Assembly (NCBI RefSeq): GCF_026914185.1 | Contig: NC_070562.1 | Span: 5,270,001 to 5,334,000, forward strand | Reading direction: 5' to 3' | DNA: 64,000 nucleotides | Source of the DNA: Puccinia triticina | Taxonomy: Eukaryota; Basidiomycota; Pucciniomycetes; Pucciniales; Pucciniaceae | Shown here: positions 22,234-33,385 of the stretch, piece by piece | Numbering within the stretch: position 1 is the first letter of the stretch | Layout of the letters: every line of letters begins with the position of its first letter | Position numbers and translations under genes: made by a program | The notes under the pieces: generated by a model | The model's database searches: none | Seen by the model: the letters and a program-made list of their open reading frames with translations, nothing else | Told to the model about the DNA's origin: nothing

Positions 22234-22689
22234 CTTACAAGGGGAAGCCCCCAAATTTGGGGTTCCAGGGGGTGTTAAATTCATAGGGGTTTGTAAATCA
22301 CAGCAAGGGCATAGCCCCCAAATTTGGGGTTACAGGGGGTGTGAAAGTCACAGGATGTGAAAGGCCCAAAAGGGAATGGGACAGAGCAAAGGAAATGACA
22401 TAAAATTTTCAAACCTTTGATGATGCAATTTCAGGGTGACTATGCATTCAGTCAAAGGAGAAACCAAATTTCAAATGAAAAATAGGTCAAAAATCAACAT
22501 TTCAAGTGAAAACTGGGTGAAATAAGGGCATTTTATTTTGGGAAAAGACACAAAATTTGTTCCTGAAAAAGTAAATATTTGGGAAAATGGTGATGAGAGA
22601 TACTCAAAAACTCTGAAAATGTGAGGGAAATTCCTTTTAAAATTTTTTTGAAGTTTATTATGAAGGCTGGCCACTTTCAGGCTGTGGAA
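22234..22689. other. Unassigned AT-rich DNA with a two-copy repeat
   Basis: AGCCCCCAAATTTGGGGTT(C/A)CAGG is repeated at about 22246 and 22313. The string CCCCAAATTTGGGG is a perfect 14-bp palindrome. The rest is AT-rich without a plausible gene. Confidence 0.4.
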
Positions 22690-23745
22690 TCACTACCTTA
22701 GTAGTTTGGCTTGACTTGCTTCTTGACAATGCAAAACACAGGTTCATGAAGTACAATACCAACATTACCAATTTTAACCTTGAGATTTATTGATTGTGAG
22801 GGAGGAGGCCAGATTGACAGGAAATTTCTTGTGTATGAGCTTGAAAAGCAGTCCAGACAGCTCCAGACTTATCTGGGTCAGATGTGAAAGGAATGTGACT
22901 CCGAGGGATGGGCACAGAATCATTAACTCTGTTACCTGATATAACTTGTGTGTAAATCACATTTGGGCCCAACCTGGTTCCATTACAAAGTCCCATTGTC
23001 CAATCAAGGTTCCTGAGCATGCAATTTGGTCACCTGTTGGGAGTTTGTAAACTCTTTGATCCACATTTGTAGCATTATAAGTAAGCCTTATTGAGTGATT
23101 TGAATTTATTTCAGATGGAACAAATTCAAACTGTTGCATGAGAGGATATTAATGGTGAAGGATTGTTTAGATTCTTTGCACATAAGTCCTGGAAGTAGAT
23201 CTTGACCATGAACTCTGTGGTTTTCAAATGCATTTTCTGTGTCATGTATGTCCAGCTGTAAGAATTTGAGGAATTCCTGTGAAAGTGGAAGCAAACTTCC
23301 AATCTTATGGTGAATTGTACCCTTCACCTTGAATGTATGGATACCTTCACCTTGGTTGTTGAGTGCATCTCTGGTTGAGGCATTGACTCCAAGAGATGTA
23401 AATGTGAAGTTGCTATTTATCAAGTGGATGAATAGAATGAGTTGATTTCCCTCAGGTATATTGGGTTGATATGTAATTTTGAAGATCTGAAGCAATTCAG
23501 GGGGTGGGGGTGGTTTTTATGAAGTGATCCTGCCTTGGCGGCAGCAAAGTTAGGTTGTTTATCCTGTGAAGATTATGGCTTGACACTTCACACAACATCT
23601 CACTGCCCTCAAAGTTTCTGGCCTGAACCCAGGAGGCTCAGTCCAACACCATGCATTTGGTCTGTTTACATCATTCTTGGAATATTTCCAAAGGAATGGT
23701 TACCTGTGAAATCATGTTCAACCAAATTTCCAGCAGGAGGATAAT
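22690..23745 (-). pseudogene. Helitron Rep/helicase remnant with internal deletion
   Basis: Read on the minus strand the order is: a Cys-rich start (AWCW...RCCVKC, with stops), KIGSLLP and FLQLDIHDTEN (23495-23106), RVYKLPTGDQIA (about 23050), then directly MLRNLDWTMGLCNGTRL (23020), IPRSHIPF, FPVNLASSLTINKSQG and VGIVLHEPVF. These are the N-terminal Helitron-like domain and the C-terminal helicase motifs. The Rep HUH nuclease and most of the helicase between them are missing, and several frameshifts and stops interrupt the rest. It is a dead, internally deleted copy. Confidence 0.75.
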
Positions 23746-24322
23746 TTAAAAATCCTGCTCTTGAGATAAACTTGAATCAATTTGTTCCTGAATAAGGCCC
23801 AGATCAATTTCAGGTGAGTCATTCCAGTTTGCGGGTATTTTCACAGGGGATAGATTTGAAGAATATTCATAAGTTTGAAATGGACTCTGCATATTTCTTG
23901 GTCATGAAGCACTCTGGGAGTTGAGCAAGTTAAAAATATACAACCTGGAGGCGTGTTTGCCATGATTGTTATTTCCATGCTGGGATGGAGATTTGTGTGA
24001 GCTGTGTTCAGGTTGGTTTTGTGGTTGAGGATTGAAATTGTAAGAAGATTCATGATTTAGATGATACTGTGTTGAGATTGGTTTTGTGTTTGACAATTGA
24101 AATTGTCAGGAGATTCATGATTTTGATGATACTGTGTATGCGGGGGTCTGTTGTCAATGTTGATGGAAATTTGGGGATGAAGACCACTCATGATTTGGAT
24201 TATTTGATTGTTGAGTGTGAGGAAAATCTTGAGGCTGATAAATAGAATGTTGGTGCTCCTGTCACAGAGAAAAAGAACATGGGAATGTGAATATTGCTGG
24301 TAATGATGGGAGGGCAAGAATT
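23746..24322 (-). repeat. Helitron-flanking sequence with 70-80-bp tandem repeats
   Basis: On the minus strand, units containing CAATATCATCAAAATCATGAAT-like and CACAAAACCAACCTGAACA-like strings recur two to three times (24000-24180). They encode Asn/His/Gln-rich peptides of the kind that could precede the Helitron protein. No domain is seen. Confidence 0.35.
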
Positions 24323-24867
24323 GGGCTCCGTTTGGCTGTCCACAAAAATGTCGGAGCGTAATAAAAAACTTTGCAGATTATTTTTGGGGGGACAGGGGAA
24401 ATTACGCTATCCGCTGTCCCTGTTTGGCAGCCCACCGGGTGTCATAAAGTTGACGACAGGAGTTCACGCTCCATTATTCCCCCCGCCATTTGGGATATTT
24501 CACCCTGACCCCAAATTTTGCGGTCATAATCGCTCCCTTTGGCCTCAAATCCGTGCAACTCAATGGCACCCAGACGCAAGAGACCTCCCCCCCAATCAAC
24601 CAAGGCTTCAATCCCGCCTCCGCTTCCTGCCCCAAACAAAGCGAGGCTACAATCACCATCAAGATGATCAGCTTGATGACTTTCTGCTGGCGTTCATCTT
24701 GGAAGCGAGGCAAGAGGCGGTTGTTGTCAAGGGTTGCAGAGCCCAGTGGGGGCATCGTGGCATTGGATTTGAGGAGGAGAGAAGCGCAGGCCGGACTTGT
24801 TTTTGAGTGGTGCACCAAACAGACAGGACTGCTGTTGCTATATGACGGTGGCCGTCCCAAACGGCCC
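24323..24867. mobile_element. Possible 545-bp element with GGGC(T)CCGTTTGG ends
   Basis: Left end GGGCTCCGTTTGGCTGTCC and right end GGCCGTCCCAAACGGCCC are imperfect inverted repeats of the PIF/Harbinger-like GGNCCGTTTGG type. No clear 3-bp TA-rich duplication is found, so the call is tentative. Open frames of 130-170 codons inside have no recognised domain. Confidence 0.35.
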
Positions 24868-24888
24868 TCTATAATTGCGTAAGCCCAG

Positions 24889-24931
24889 TAATAATACAAA
24901 TAAGGTTTAATAAAGCTTATTTGGATTATTA
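24889..24931. repeat. 43-bp near-perfect palindrome
   Basis: TAATAATACAAATAAGG pairs with CTTATTTGGATTATTA across a short AT loop with only a few mismatches. It could form a cruciform or hairpin. Confidence 0.6.
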
Positions 24932-25534
24932 TGCTGCGGTTTATTACCACATATGACGCTGGGCCTTGATGATAATGGGATTGTTGAGAATGAAGAGAGT
25001 GTGAAAGTTGATGATGATGGGATTGTCAAGCATATATGATGAGGGGAATTATGTAGGTGTTATGATTGCTGAATTCATGCAGATCAATTATCAGTTTAAC
25101 ATTGCTTGAATGGAACTGGTGTCTGTAAGAGTCCTTTTGAGCAATCTGCTTGAATGGGCTTGATTATTGATGTGTGATAAGAGTCCATTCAAGCAATATG
25201 GTTGAGCGGACTCGGTGAAATTTGATCACCAAGTCTGCTTGATGAGTCTGCTTGAACAGACTTGACAACATGAGTCTGGAGTCTGCTTTAATGAAGTCGC
25301 TGGTCTGTTCAAGCAGAAGAGCAAACTCTCTTACCAAATCCTTTCAGAGAGTCGAGTCCGTTCAAGCAGAGTCAATTCAGAGGGAACGGACTCTGCATTG
25401 AACGGACGCGGTTAATACAAAAAAGTATTGACGCCGGCGTTACTTGCATACCGACGCCGGCGTTACTTGCATGACAGGTATTTGTACTGGTTTGTTTGGC
25501 CCCCAGAGGCCATTTATTTAGTTATATGTAGATA
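24932..25534. other. Unassigned DNA with repeated GAGTCTGCTTGAA motifs
   Basis: From 25110 to 25400 variants of AGTC(C/T)(G/A)TTCAAGCAGA and their reverse complements recur about ten times in both orientations. A 22-bp unit with ACGCCGGCGTTACTTGCAT is tandemly duplicated near 25430-25470. No gene is recognised. Confidence 0.4.
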
Positions 25535-26154
25535 AGCCTCTCTTGGCCCTGTCTCTTGTTACCTATGACCGCCGCTCTCGGCCTCTCTATATTGTCATCG
25601 CCGCTCTTGGCTATCTTCTGGATCCTTGCTACTTTATATATCTCCAATCCTGTATATTAGATTTCTTTACTCAGACTGACTTCTCCAAGTCCGTTTTTGT
25701 ACTTCGCGAAGAGCCCCATCTAATGGGACTTGTCATTTCTTCCCCTTATTCTCATCAAGCCTTCACTTCCCAATTGTTCTCCTACAACATAAATAGCCCT
25801 TCGTGTTGCAATGAACTAGGTCAGGAAGGACAGAGCGCGGAAAGAGTAGGTCATTGCAATAAGAAGAAAAGAAAGAGAGAGAAAAGGAAAGACACTAACC
25901 TAGGTCAAGAAGGACAGAGCGCGGAAAGAGTGAAGAAGAGGATTTCCGCGCCTGCCTCCCTGGCCTAGACTACATACAAGCTGAGATGTCACACGCTGTG
26001 ATATGAGAGGTGAAAGGAAACAAGGAAAGGAAAACACAGACAGATGGAAGCATAAAGAAGAAAACAACACCTCAACACTTCGGCTCCCTGCAATGAAGCC
26101 CCAACTTAGCTCGCTCGTATATTTCCAGCACCTGAAACTGGCGAGCATCACACT
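25535..26154 (-). repeat. Palindrome block C, right copy (occupied site)
   Basis: Inverse of 20256-20590, interrupted by the 274-bp solo LTR. The similarity includes GATGGGGCTCTTTGC, the CTCGGAGAAGTCAGTCC region and GGTTTCAGGTGCTGG strings (as their reverse complement here). Confidence 0.8.
25804..26077. mobile_element. Solo LTR, 274 bp, in palindrome block C
   Basis: TGTTGCAATG...CACCTCAACA, with TGTTG/CAACA ends, flanked by a perfect 5-bp duplication CTTCG (25799-25803 and 26078-26082). The corresponding unoccupied site is intact at about 20325. It contains an internal duplicate AGGACAGAGCGCGGAAAGAG. No coding sequence. Confidence 0.88.
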
Positions 26155-26360
26155 GGCAATGCCTGGAAATGCAATGCCTGGCAAGTTCCTGGCAAATGCC
26201 TGGAAATGCACAACAATGCCTGGCAAGTTCCAGGAAATGCCTGGAAATGCCTGTCCATGCCCAGCAAATGCCTGGAAATGCATGACAATGCATGGCAATG
26301 CCTGACAATGCACGGCATGCATGGCAATGCCTGGAAATGCATGGCAATGCCTGGCAAATC
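26155..26360. repeat. Degenerate minisatellite, right arm
   Basis: ATGCCTGGAAATGCACAAC-like units matching the reverse complement of 11090-11300. The homogeneous 20-bp array of the left arm has no counterpart here. Confidence 0.75.
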
Positions 26361-26673
26361 AAAAAAGCAGTTATTTAGCGCAGTGCAGCGGGGGACCGCT
26401 GCGCAGTCAGCCCAAAAAGTGGTAGTGCAGCGCTAGTCTGGCTGTGCTACTGCTGGGAATATTGGGCCCCCATATTTCCCCAACCCAAAAAGTGGTAGCG
26501 CAGCGGGTGGGGCCACTCCTTTCAGTGTCACACAGCGCCCTCCAAAAAAGCTGTGCTTTGCACGGCGCTGCACTTTTTTTGCCGGCAGCGGGTGAATGTT
26601 ACGCGGCCAGCTCAAAAAGTGGTAGCGCAGCAATGGTTCCGCTGTGTTACCGCTAAAAGTAACGGGTCCCTGC
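26361..26673. repeat. GC-rich repeat of block B, right copy
   Basis: Inverse of 10606-10915, with AAAAAGTGGTAGCGCAGC motifs in the same relative order. Confidence 0.75.
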
Positions 26674-27697
26674 TGTGGTAGACGGAAAAGTGAAAAAACA
26701 AAAGTTTTTTCTATAATACATATTTAATCAAAATACGCCTCAAGAAAACACCAAAAAGACCTCAGAAATGGATTCTACGGCCAATTTTACCCCTAGTCAC
26801 AACTGAAAGCATCACTGGAACCCCGCTGGATTGGAAGTTACACCCTCTTGGACCCTCATGGACACGGCCAGCCCCAGTCATCAACCTGTCACACCCCTCA
26901 AGTCACCTTTCCCAGGTATACACATACTCAGACCCAGCCAAACACATACTGTTGGAATCCGCCAACTCTTCTTTGCGGAATGCCTGCGGTACTCCAAGTC
27001 CGTCAATGACGTCACGGCTGAGGAGACTTCAAATTGAGAGTTTTTGACCACTTTACTTTGATTCCCCTTCTCCGACCTGATTTCCTTTCCCCATCTCGAC
27101 AACGTCTCTTAACCTTGGTCATGGTCACCGTCATCAAGCCTCAGTACACCGCGGTTCTAGTCGAGATCATCAGTCTAGGCGGCTCTTCTACAGCCTTATA
27201 AGTCCTAGTGTGTGTGTGGTGTTAAACAGTGCTCTATTCTAGTGTTCTCATTTAAACTTGTCCCTGTTTCTTTTAGGTAAAATCTTCTTCTATCTTTGCC
27301 ATCATTGTTTTTCTATTATTCATTTACTGAAATTTAGTTTCTTTTAGCCTGAAAATTATCACATACTCTTTTCTATCCATCTTATCTCCACTGCATATGC
27401 AGGGGACCAACCCCATTTCTTCTGTATTTGACATGTCCCCGCTTCATTTATGCACCCCTTGCAGCTGCATGCAGTCCTCTGACCCCATTTCTGCACTCCT
27501 TGCATTATTCTGACACCACTCATGCACCCCTTGCATGAGGTACCCCTGTATTTGACATTTCCCCGCCTTGTTTATGCGCTCCTTGCATAATTAGTATCAC
27601 ATCATCTTTCATTTCTCACCCCACTTTTGCCTGTATTTAGTATCTTCTGACACCACTTGTACGCAGCCCACCAGCTAAAATCCCTCATCCAGGGTCC
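26674..27697 (+). mobile_element. Family-U LTR, third copy, broken by two insertions
   Basis: Starts TGTGGTAGACGGAAAAGTG and is collinear with the inverse of 10605-9796. It is split by a 412-bp solo LTR (26950-27361) and cut off at 27697 by the Gypsy element. The remainder equivalent to 9220-9795 is absent, matching the deletion that also removed part of the Gypsy 5' LTR. Confidence 0.75.
26950..27361 (+). mobile_element. Solo LTR, 412 bp, Copia-like TGTTGGAAT type
   Basis: Begins TGTTGGAATCCGCC and ends GAAAATTATCA, flanked by a perfect 5-bp duplication CATAC (26945-26949 and 27362-27366). The left arm shows the unoccupied site (reverse complement of AAGAGTATGTGTTTGG near 10118). TTATAAG occurs mid-element. 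Orientation is assigned from similarity to Copia LTR starts and is tentative. Confidence 0.88.
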
Positions 27698-28102
27698 TGT
27701 AAGGACCTCTGTTAGGTCCTTTACTGCAGTACAGTATAGTTGATCCGACGGGATCCAGTGGAGTTTGGGCTAGACAAGACCTTGTGTCTTGGACAGATTT
27801 CTAGAACCCAACAGTATAAATTGCACAACTAGCTCAATAGAGGTGAATCAGCTTTTCTCTCCTGTATATACAAAAGGCAAAGGGAAGTGAGAGGAAAAGG
27901 GAAGGAAAAGGATAAGAGGAAGTGAAATGGAAAGGAAGGAGATGGGAAAGGACATACCTAGCTCAATAGAGGTGAATCAGCCTTTCTCTACTGAGCTAGG
28001 TAGGTGCGGAGGCGTCAAGACTAAGTGGAGGTGGTTGCTGATGTAATCAATCCAGGACTGTTGTGTGATACTCGCGTCGAGGTGATTGGCGCAGGCGTCA
28101 CA
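27698..28102 (-). repeat. 3' LTR of the Gypsy element (complete)
   Basis: 405 bp, on the minus strand TGTGACGCC...GGTCCTTACA. About seven substitutions separate the shared 357 bp from the other LTR. Confidence 0.9.
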
Positions 28103-28113
28103 GTCTCCCCCCC
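28103..28113 (-). promoter_or_regulatory. Polypurine tract of the Gypsy element
   Basis: GGGGGGGAGAC on the minus strand immediately before the 3' LTR, the expected plus-strand primer position. Confidence 0.75.
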
Positions 28114-31100
28114 TATAAAGAAGGAGAAGTCAATGTGTCGGGAGGAGCTGGATCAGGGGGGTCTTCGCCGGGGGGGAAGTTGTAGCGTTTGAGTTTTGAA
28201 ATGTGGAAAACCGGTTGTTGTTTGTCTCCAGCCGGAAGGGCTAATTCTGCGTTGAGGCCGTGATTGAAGAACTTTAACACTCGGTAGGGCCCTTCAAACC
28301 GTTCTTTCAACTTGTTAACACCTGCTTGATGCTTTCCTCGCCAGTCAGCTGAGTTCAGTAGTGCCCAGTCATCTGGAAGCAGATTTGGGTCTCTGCCTCG
28401 GCGTTTGTTGTGTTGTCTAGCTTGTTTAACCCTGCTAGTCCACAGTGCATCTCAAGCGTCCACCCATGCGCCTTCGCGCATTTTCAGCCAGGTCGCCAGC
28501 GCGGTTGGCGAGTCTTCTGCTGCATCGGTGGAGGGGAACAGTCCCGGCCGTCGTCCAAAGAGAAGTTCGAACGGGCTATACCCTGTAGCTATATTGACTG
28601 CCGAGTTAATGGTGAATTCAACAGATGGCAGTGATTCAAGCCATTTGGATTGCCGTTTCGCTGTGAAAGATCTCAGGATTTGGCCCACAGTCTTGTTCGT
28701 CCGTTCAATCCGGCCGTCAGCTTGAGGATGGAAGGACGTTGACATATGGAATTTAATGTTCAGTCGGCCCATCAAAGCCCTCCAAAATCGCGAAGTCCAA
28801 GCTTTATCTCTGTCGCTAATGATTGACTTCGGGGCTCCAAACGTTGCCATCCAGCCGCCGAACAATCTGGCTGCGGTCTTCTCTGCCGAGTCTGATTTCA
28901 GGACAGGAATAATTCTCATGAACCCCAAGAGGCGGCAGGTGCAAGTCAATATCATGTCATAGTGTGCCGAGGACTTCAGCGGTCCCACAAAATTGATGGC
29001 TAGGTCTGACAGTGGCAATTTCGGGAAGTTAGGGGTCGCCATTTTTCCTGCTGGGGCTGTGGTCTGCGCTTTCGTGCGCTGGCAGATTGAGCATGACTGT
29101 ACAAAACGCAAGATATCAATGGTCATCTTTGGCCAGAAGAAATCGCGGCGTACTTCTGTGAGCGTCTTCACATGTCCGAGGTGGCCGAGCCTTTGGTGGG
29201 CTTCATCAATTAGGAAGCGCCGTAGATCTTTGTCGACTGGGATCACAAGTCGTCCGTTTACAAAGAGAAAACCATTGATATCTGCATAGTTGTCGTGTAG
29301 TGGCATTGTGTCCCTCATAGCTTGGCAGAAGGGATCATTTTCATACCCCGCCACTACCGCTTTTTTAATACTATCGGAGAGGGTGGTGGATAGTTCCGTT
29401 AGGGCTGCAACGCAGGCCACATCCGCTGGCAAGATTTCTTTGTGTTTGGCTGTTAGATCCTTTCTTGATAACGCATCTGCGACCGTGTTGTCTTCTCCTT
29501 TAATGTAGTTGAAATGCAAATCAAAATTGGCCATCAATTCAGTCCATCTTGCTTGACGTTTACTGAGATTTCGCTGTTTAGGAAGGTGAATCAAGGAATG
29601 ATGGTCGGACATGACATTCACCTTCATTCCTAGTAACAACATTTTCCACTTTTGTAACGCATGGATGACGGCGAGAAGTTCCTGCTCATGGACCGGATAG
29701 TTCCGTTCAGCCGACGTCATCTGATGGGACTCATAGGCAATGGGAGAGGCGCCCTTCCAATCCTCACCTTGGAACAGGGCTGCGCCCAACCCGGATCCGC
29801 TGGCGTCTGTGAATAACCAAAGCGGGTCGTCGGACTTGTAATCCACATTTTTGAGGCATGGCAGTGAAGTCATAATTTTCTTGATGTTTGCGAAGGCCTG
29901 CTCTTCCCTTTCGCCCCATCGGAATTCTTTTGGGTTGAGTTTTGTGCTGGTGAGAGGGTTCAGGGTGCCGACGTATTTCTGGAGGCCCCAGACAAATTTC
30001 TTCATCCATTGCATGGTTCACAGGAATCGTTTTACACCCTTGGGGGACCGTGGGGAAGGCCAGTTCTGTACGGATTTGATCTTCTCATCATCTGGTTGAA
30101 TCCCGTTGGCCTAAATCCAATGGCCGAGAAATTTCACCTTGTTTCGGAAGAGGAAGGTCTTTTTAGGGGAACAATAGAGGTTGGCGGCTCTGATGCGTTC
30201 CAGGACCGCTCGGACGTGTACTGCATGTTCGTCGGGAGACTGAGAGTAGACCACGATATTGTCCAGGTAAACCACACAGAATCTATTGATGAGGTCACCA
30301 AGAGCTTCTTCCAATCGGGCTTGATGAGTCGCCGGCGCATTAGTAAGTCCCATGGGCATGACACACCATTCCATCAGGCCCCATGGTGTCTTCACGGCCG
30401 TCAAGGGAATATCTGCTTCGCGCATTCTTGTCTGAAAGAACGCGTTGGTTTGGTCGATGATGGAGAAAATCTTCCATGTCGCCACTATTCGCACTAGCTC
30501 ATCAACATTTGGCAGTGGGGCTCAATCCTTCACCGTCAAGCTGTTCAATCGGCGGTAGTTGCAGACCCACCGGGGCAAGGCGTCCGGGTCTTTTTTGGGA
30601 ATAATCAGACTTGGGGATGCGTATTGGCTGGATGACCGGCGAATTCGACCGGCTTCTAAGTGTTGTTCCAGGAGTCTTCGCCAAGCCGCCAGATACTTGT
30701 GGGGGTAGGGTTACTGTTTCTCGTTGATTACAACATTTGGGTTGGTTAAAATTATCCGGTGGCGCACCCTCAAGCTCTCATTCTGCAGTTTCGAGGGGAA
30801 GGAGCCATCCGTGAAGAGACCTGCCTCTTCGGCTTCGTCGGATACTGCGGGTATGTCCGGAGGGAAGAGGTCCTCAAACTCCTTAAGGATCTTTTTTTCA
30901 GGGTTGTGTTCAGGGGAAAGGGGTAGTGGGGTTGTGGAGGCGACGGAAGCCAGTGGGTCCGTCCTGAAGTCGTGAATAAGGATGTTGGTCCGTTGACATT
31001 GTAGCGCTCTCCTTTTGCTGAAAACGGCCAAGTCGAACCGGTGGAGGAACAGCATGCCGAGGATCATGTCGTAATCCCCGTCGATGCAGCCTATCCTCAG

Positions 31101-31391
31101 TGGGACATTTTCAAATGTTAGGCCTGATCCAGCGTCCTCTAGGGTGGCCGAGACGAAGTGCCGAATGATCACACGGTCTGAGGAGTTCCCGTGGAGCGCC
31201 AGTTGGACTCCAATTGGCCGTGTCAATGGTTCCTTTTTTAGTTTGGCGGCATCCACGGTATGCGTCTTGATCAGGTCCAGTTCGGACCCTGTGTCTATCA
31301 TCGCGCGTACTGGCCGTCCATTCAGTTGCAATTTGATGATCAGTCGGGCCGGCAGTGCCGGTGAGGGAGGGGGGACCATCGACGAAGACAA
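28113..31391 (-). pseudogene. Gypsy pol with about five in-frame stops
   Basis: One minus-strand frame throughout. Protease AMIDTGSELDLI starts about 60 codons in. Reverse transcriptase includes PSLIIPKKD, CNYRRLN, APLPNVDEL and PWGLMEWCVMPMGL; its active site is YLDN rather than the usual YLDD. RNase H shows LFTDASGSGLG, YPVHEQELLAVI and DHHSLIHL. The integrase zinc finger H...H...C..C reads GHLGHVKTL...CSICQRTKAQT, with core acidic residues in the SDRDKAW and GRIERTNKT regions. The C-terminal FHISKLKRY is present. Stops fall near 30711, 30520, 30112, 30016 and 28453. The changed Asp and the stops make it inactive. Confidence 0.9.
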
Positions 31392-31415
31392 TAGCCGGGT
31401 TCAAGAAAAAAAAAG

Positions 31416-31772
31416 TGTAAGGACCTCTTTTAGGTCCTTCACTGCAGTACAGTATAGTTGATCCGACGGGATCCAGTGGAGTTTGGGCTAGACAAGACCT
31501 TGTGTCTTGGAGAGATTTCTAGAACCCAACAGTATAAATTGCACAACTAGCTCAATAGAGGTGAATTAGCTTTTCTCTCCGGTATATACAAAAGGCAAAG
31601 GGAAATGAGAGGAAAAGGGAAGGAAAAGGATAAGAGGAAGTGAAATGGAAAGGAAGGAGATGGGAAAGGACATACCTAGCTCAATAGAGGTGAATCAGCC
31701 TTTCTCTACTGAGCTAGGTAGGTGCGGAGGCGTCGAGACTAAGTGGAGGTGGTTGCTGATGTAATCAATCCA
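31416..31772 (-). repeat. 5' LTR of the Gypsy element, truncated
   Basis: 357 bp, collinear with 27698-28054. The outer 48 bp present in the other LTR (28055-28102) are missing and the sequence passes straight into ATGCCCTGCAAATGCC of block A. Confidence 0.9.
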
Positions 31773-32793
31773 ATGCCCTGCAAATGCCTGGCCAGTGGCA
31801 ACACCCTGCAAATTCCAGGGCCAAAAATTTACCTATCTTGCCGCTCAAGACGCTTTAGCTTAGCATGACACAGCACAGTGGCAGTAGCTTGGTTTAAAAC
31901 TACAGGAAAACAGGGCCACTTTTAACTCTGCTATGTTAATGCTAAGATGCCCTGGAGTTTAGTGTAGCGTAGCGGCCCACCATAACCATTGATCCAATGG
32001 CCTCTCTTCTTTCCCCTCTTGGGCTTCCACCCCTATTCTGCTGCTCTTGGCCTTCTATCCACTTTCATCTACTGACCATTCTTATCCAAAACTGGTATCT
32101 AACTTGTAGCCTCCTTTGGCTGCATAAATATATGTATCTCATTACTCTGATTGGCACTCTTGCACTTGTCATCAATTGTCTATCTGAGTCATGTATATTA
32201 GTCATACTAGACTCTCAAGGGATGGGGTTGATGTCATGTAATGGTTTAATTTGGGGGAGAAGGAGGAGGGGAATGTGAATTCAAGTAGGCATAGTGGAGT
32301 GAAGGGGAATAGAAAGAATTGAGGTTGGATACAAAATGCAACATGAGCATCCCTAAGATGTGCCATGTTCAAAGGGCATTTGCTCATTGGCATAGGTAAG
32401 AGACTAGCCCTTGTGCCTAAATAAATGTTGCATGCTCTTTGCTTTGCTTCAAAAACCACAGTTTAAGCAAAGCGCAGCGGAGGGCTGCTTTACAGCCAGC
32501 CCAAAAAGCGGCAGCTCAAGCGAATTCCTGCTGCGTGCATCATACCTGCGCTTCTCATCCCCCCTATAAAGCACAAGAAAAGCACAAATATTGTGCTAAT
32601 GCTTCAAAATAAGAGCAGTGGTCCCAACTTGCCAAGCCACCACATGCTGTGCTTCCACACTTTCTTTGCGCCCGCTGCACTGCAGGGAAGCCCAGGGCTA
32701 ACCGCAGTGCTGCATTTACAACAAAAAAATGGCTGCGCTCACCGCTGTGCTGCGCATACAATGCTGCTCCAGCTCAGTGAGTGGAATTGGTAC
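31773..32793 (-). repeat. Right arm block A2, unique-looking part
   Basis: Reverse complement of 8003-9019 with scattered substitutions (for example GGGCTAGTCTC against GGGCCAGTCTC). No gene recognised. Confidence 0.85.
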
Positions 32794-33385
32794 TTCTGGC
32801 CTGTTTTTCTCAGACTTTGTCTAGAAATATTGGATATTGTATCAGCTCCTATCTAAACATCAATCATTGAGATACATCACACTGTTTGACTTTGGCACAT
32901 GTTGTGAAGGAATCCAGTTAGAAAATCTAAAGAAATCCAGGCCTAGCCCTTTTCCCCTTCTTTCTTTTATCTATGCACGCTCAAGATGCACTTTATTACA
33001 ATATCCTCACCCAATACATGCTCAATAGGTTCTTGGTCAAATGTTTTCTTGCTTTTATCTCCTGCCCTCCCCCCAGAATTGTTTCCTTCCCCTGTTATCC
33101 CTGCTATCTTTCTTTCAAACTAAAACGCACTGCACTGCTGCTTCACAATATCCACTCACGAAATAAGTACAATGAGACCGCTGCAAAGCCGCTTTTCTCA
33201 GCCTAAAGCGCTCCTTTTTGCACTACATGTAGCGCGCTTCGCGCTGTGACAGCGCTGATTCAGTGTGCTGCAAGACACCTAAATATGCCACTGACTCACA
33301 AAGCTGAAGCAGAAGCAGACCTTGAAAACAACTGAAGATTTTGTTAAGCTGATGTTACATTTCCAGCAGCAAAATGCCATACAAG
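32794..33385. other. Right-arm-specific DNA, nothing recognised
   Basis: Absent from the left arm, which runs directly from block A2 into the 21-bp minisatellite at the equivalent position. Short frames only. GCGC-rich strings begin near 33225. Confidence 0.45.

Larger units (their letters stand above)
27698..31772 (-). mobile_element. Ty3/Gypsy LTR retrotransposon, gag-less and defective
   Basis: Minus-strand element with an intact 405-bp 3' LTR (27698-28102), a GGGGGGGAG polypurine tract, a single-frame but stop-riddled pol, and a 5' LTR (31416-31772) that lacks its first 48 bp. Domain order protease, reverse transcriptase, RNase H, integrase is that of Gypsy. Gag and the primer site are gone: the 5' LTR joins protease coding sequence directly. 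The outer flank of the 5' LTR abuts palindrome block A with no target duplication, so a deletion spans that junction. Confidence 0.92.

Noticed and set aside
24294..24882. 170-codon frame as a transposase
   Set aside because: No catalytic motif or helix-turn-helix recognised; it lies within a possible MITE and both strands are open.
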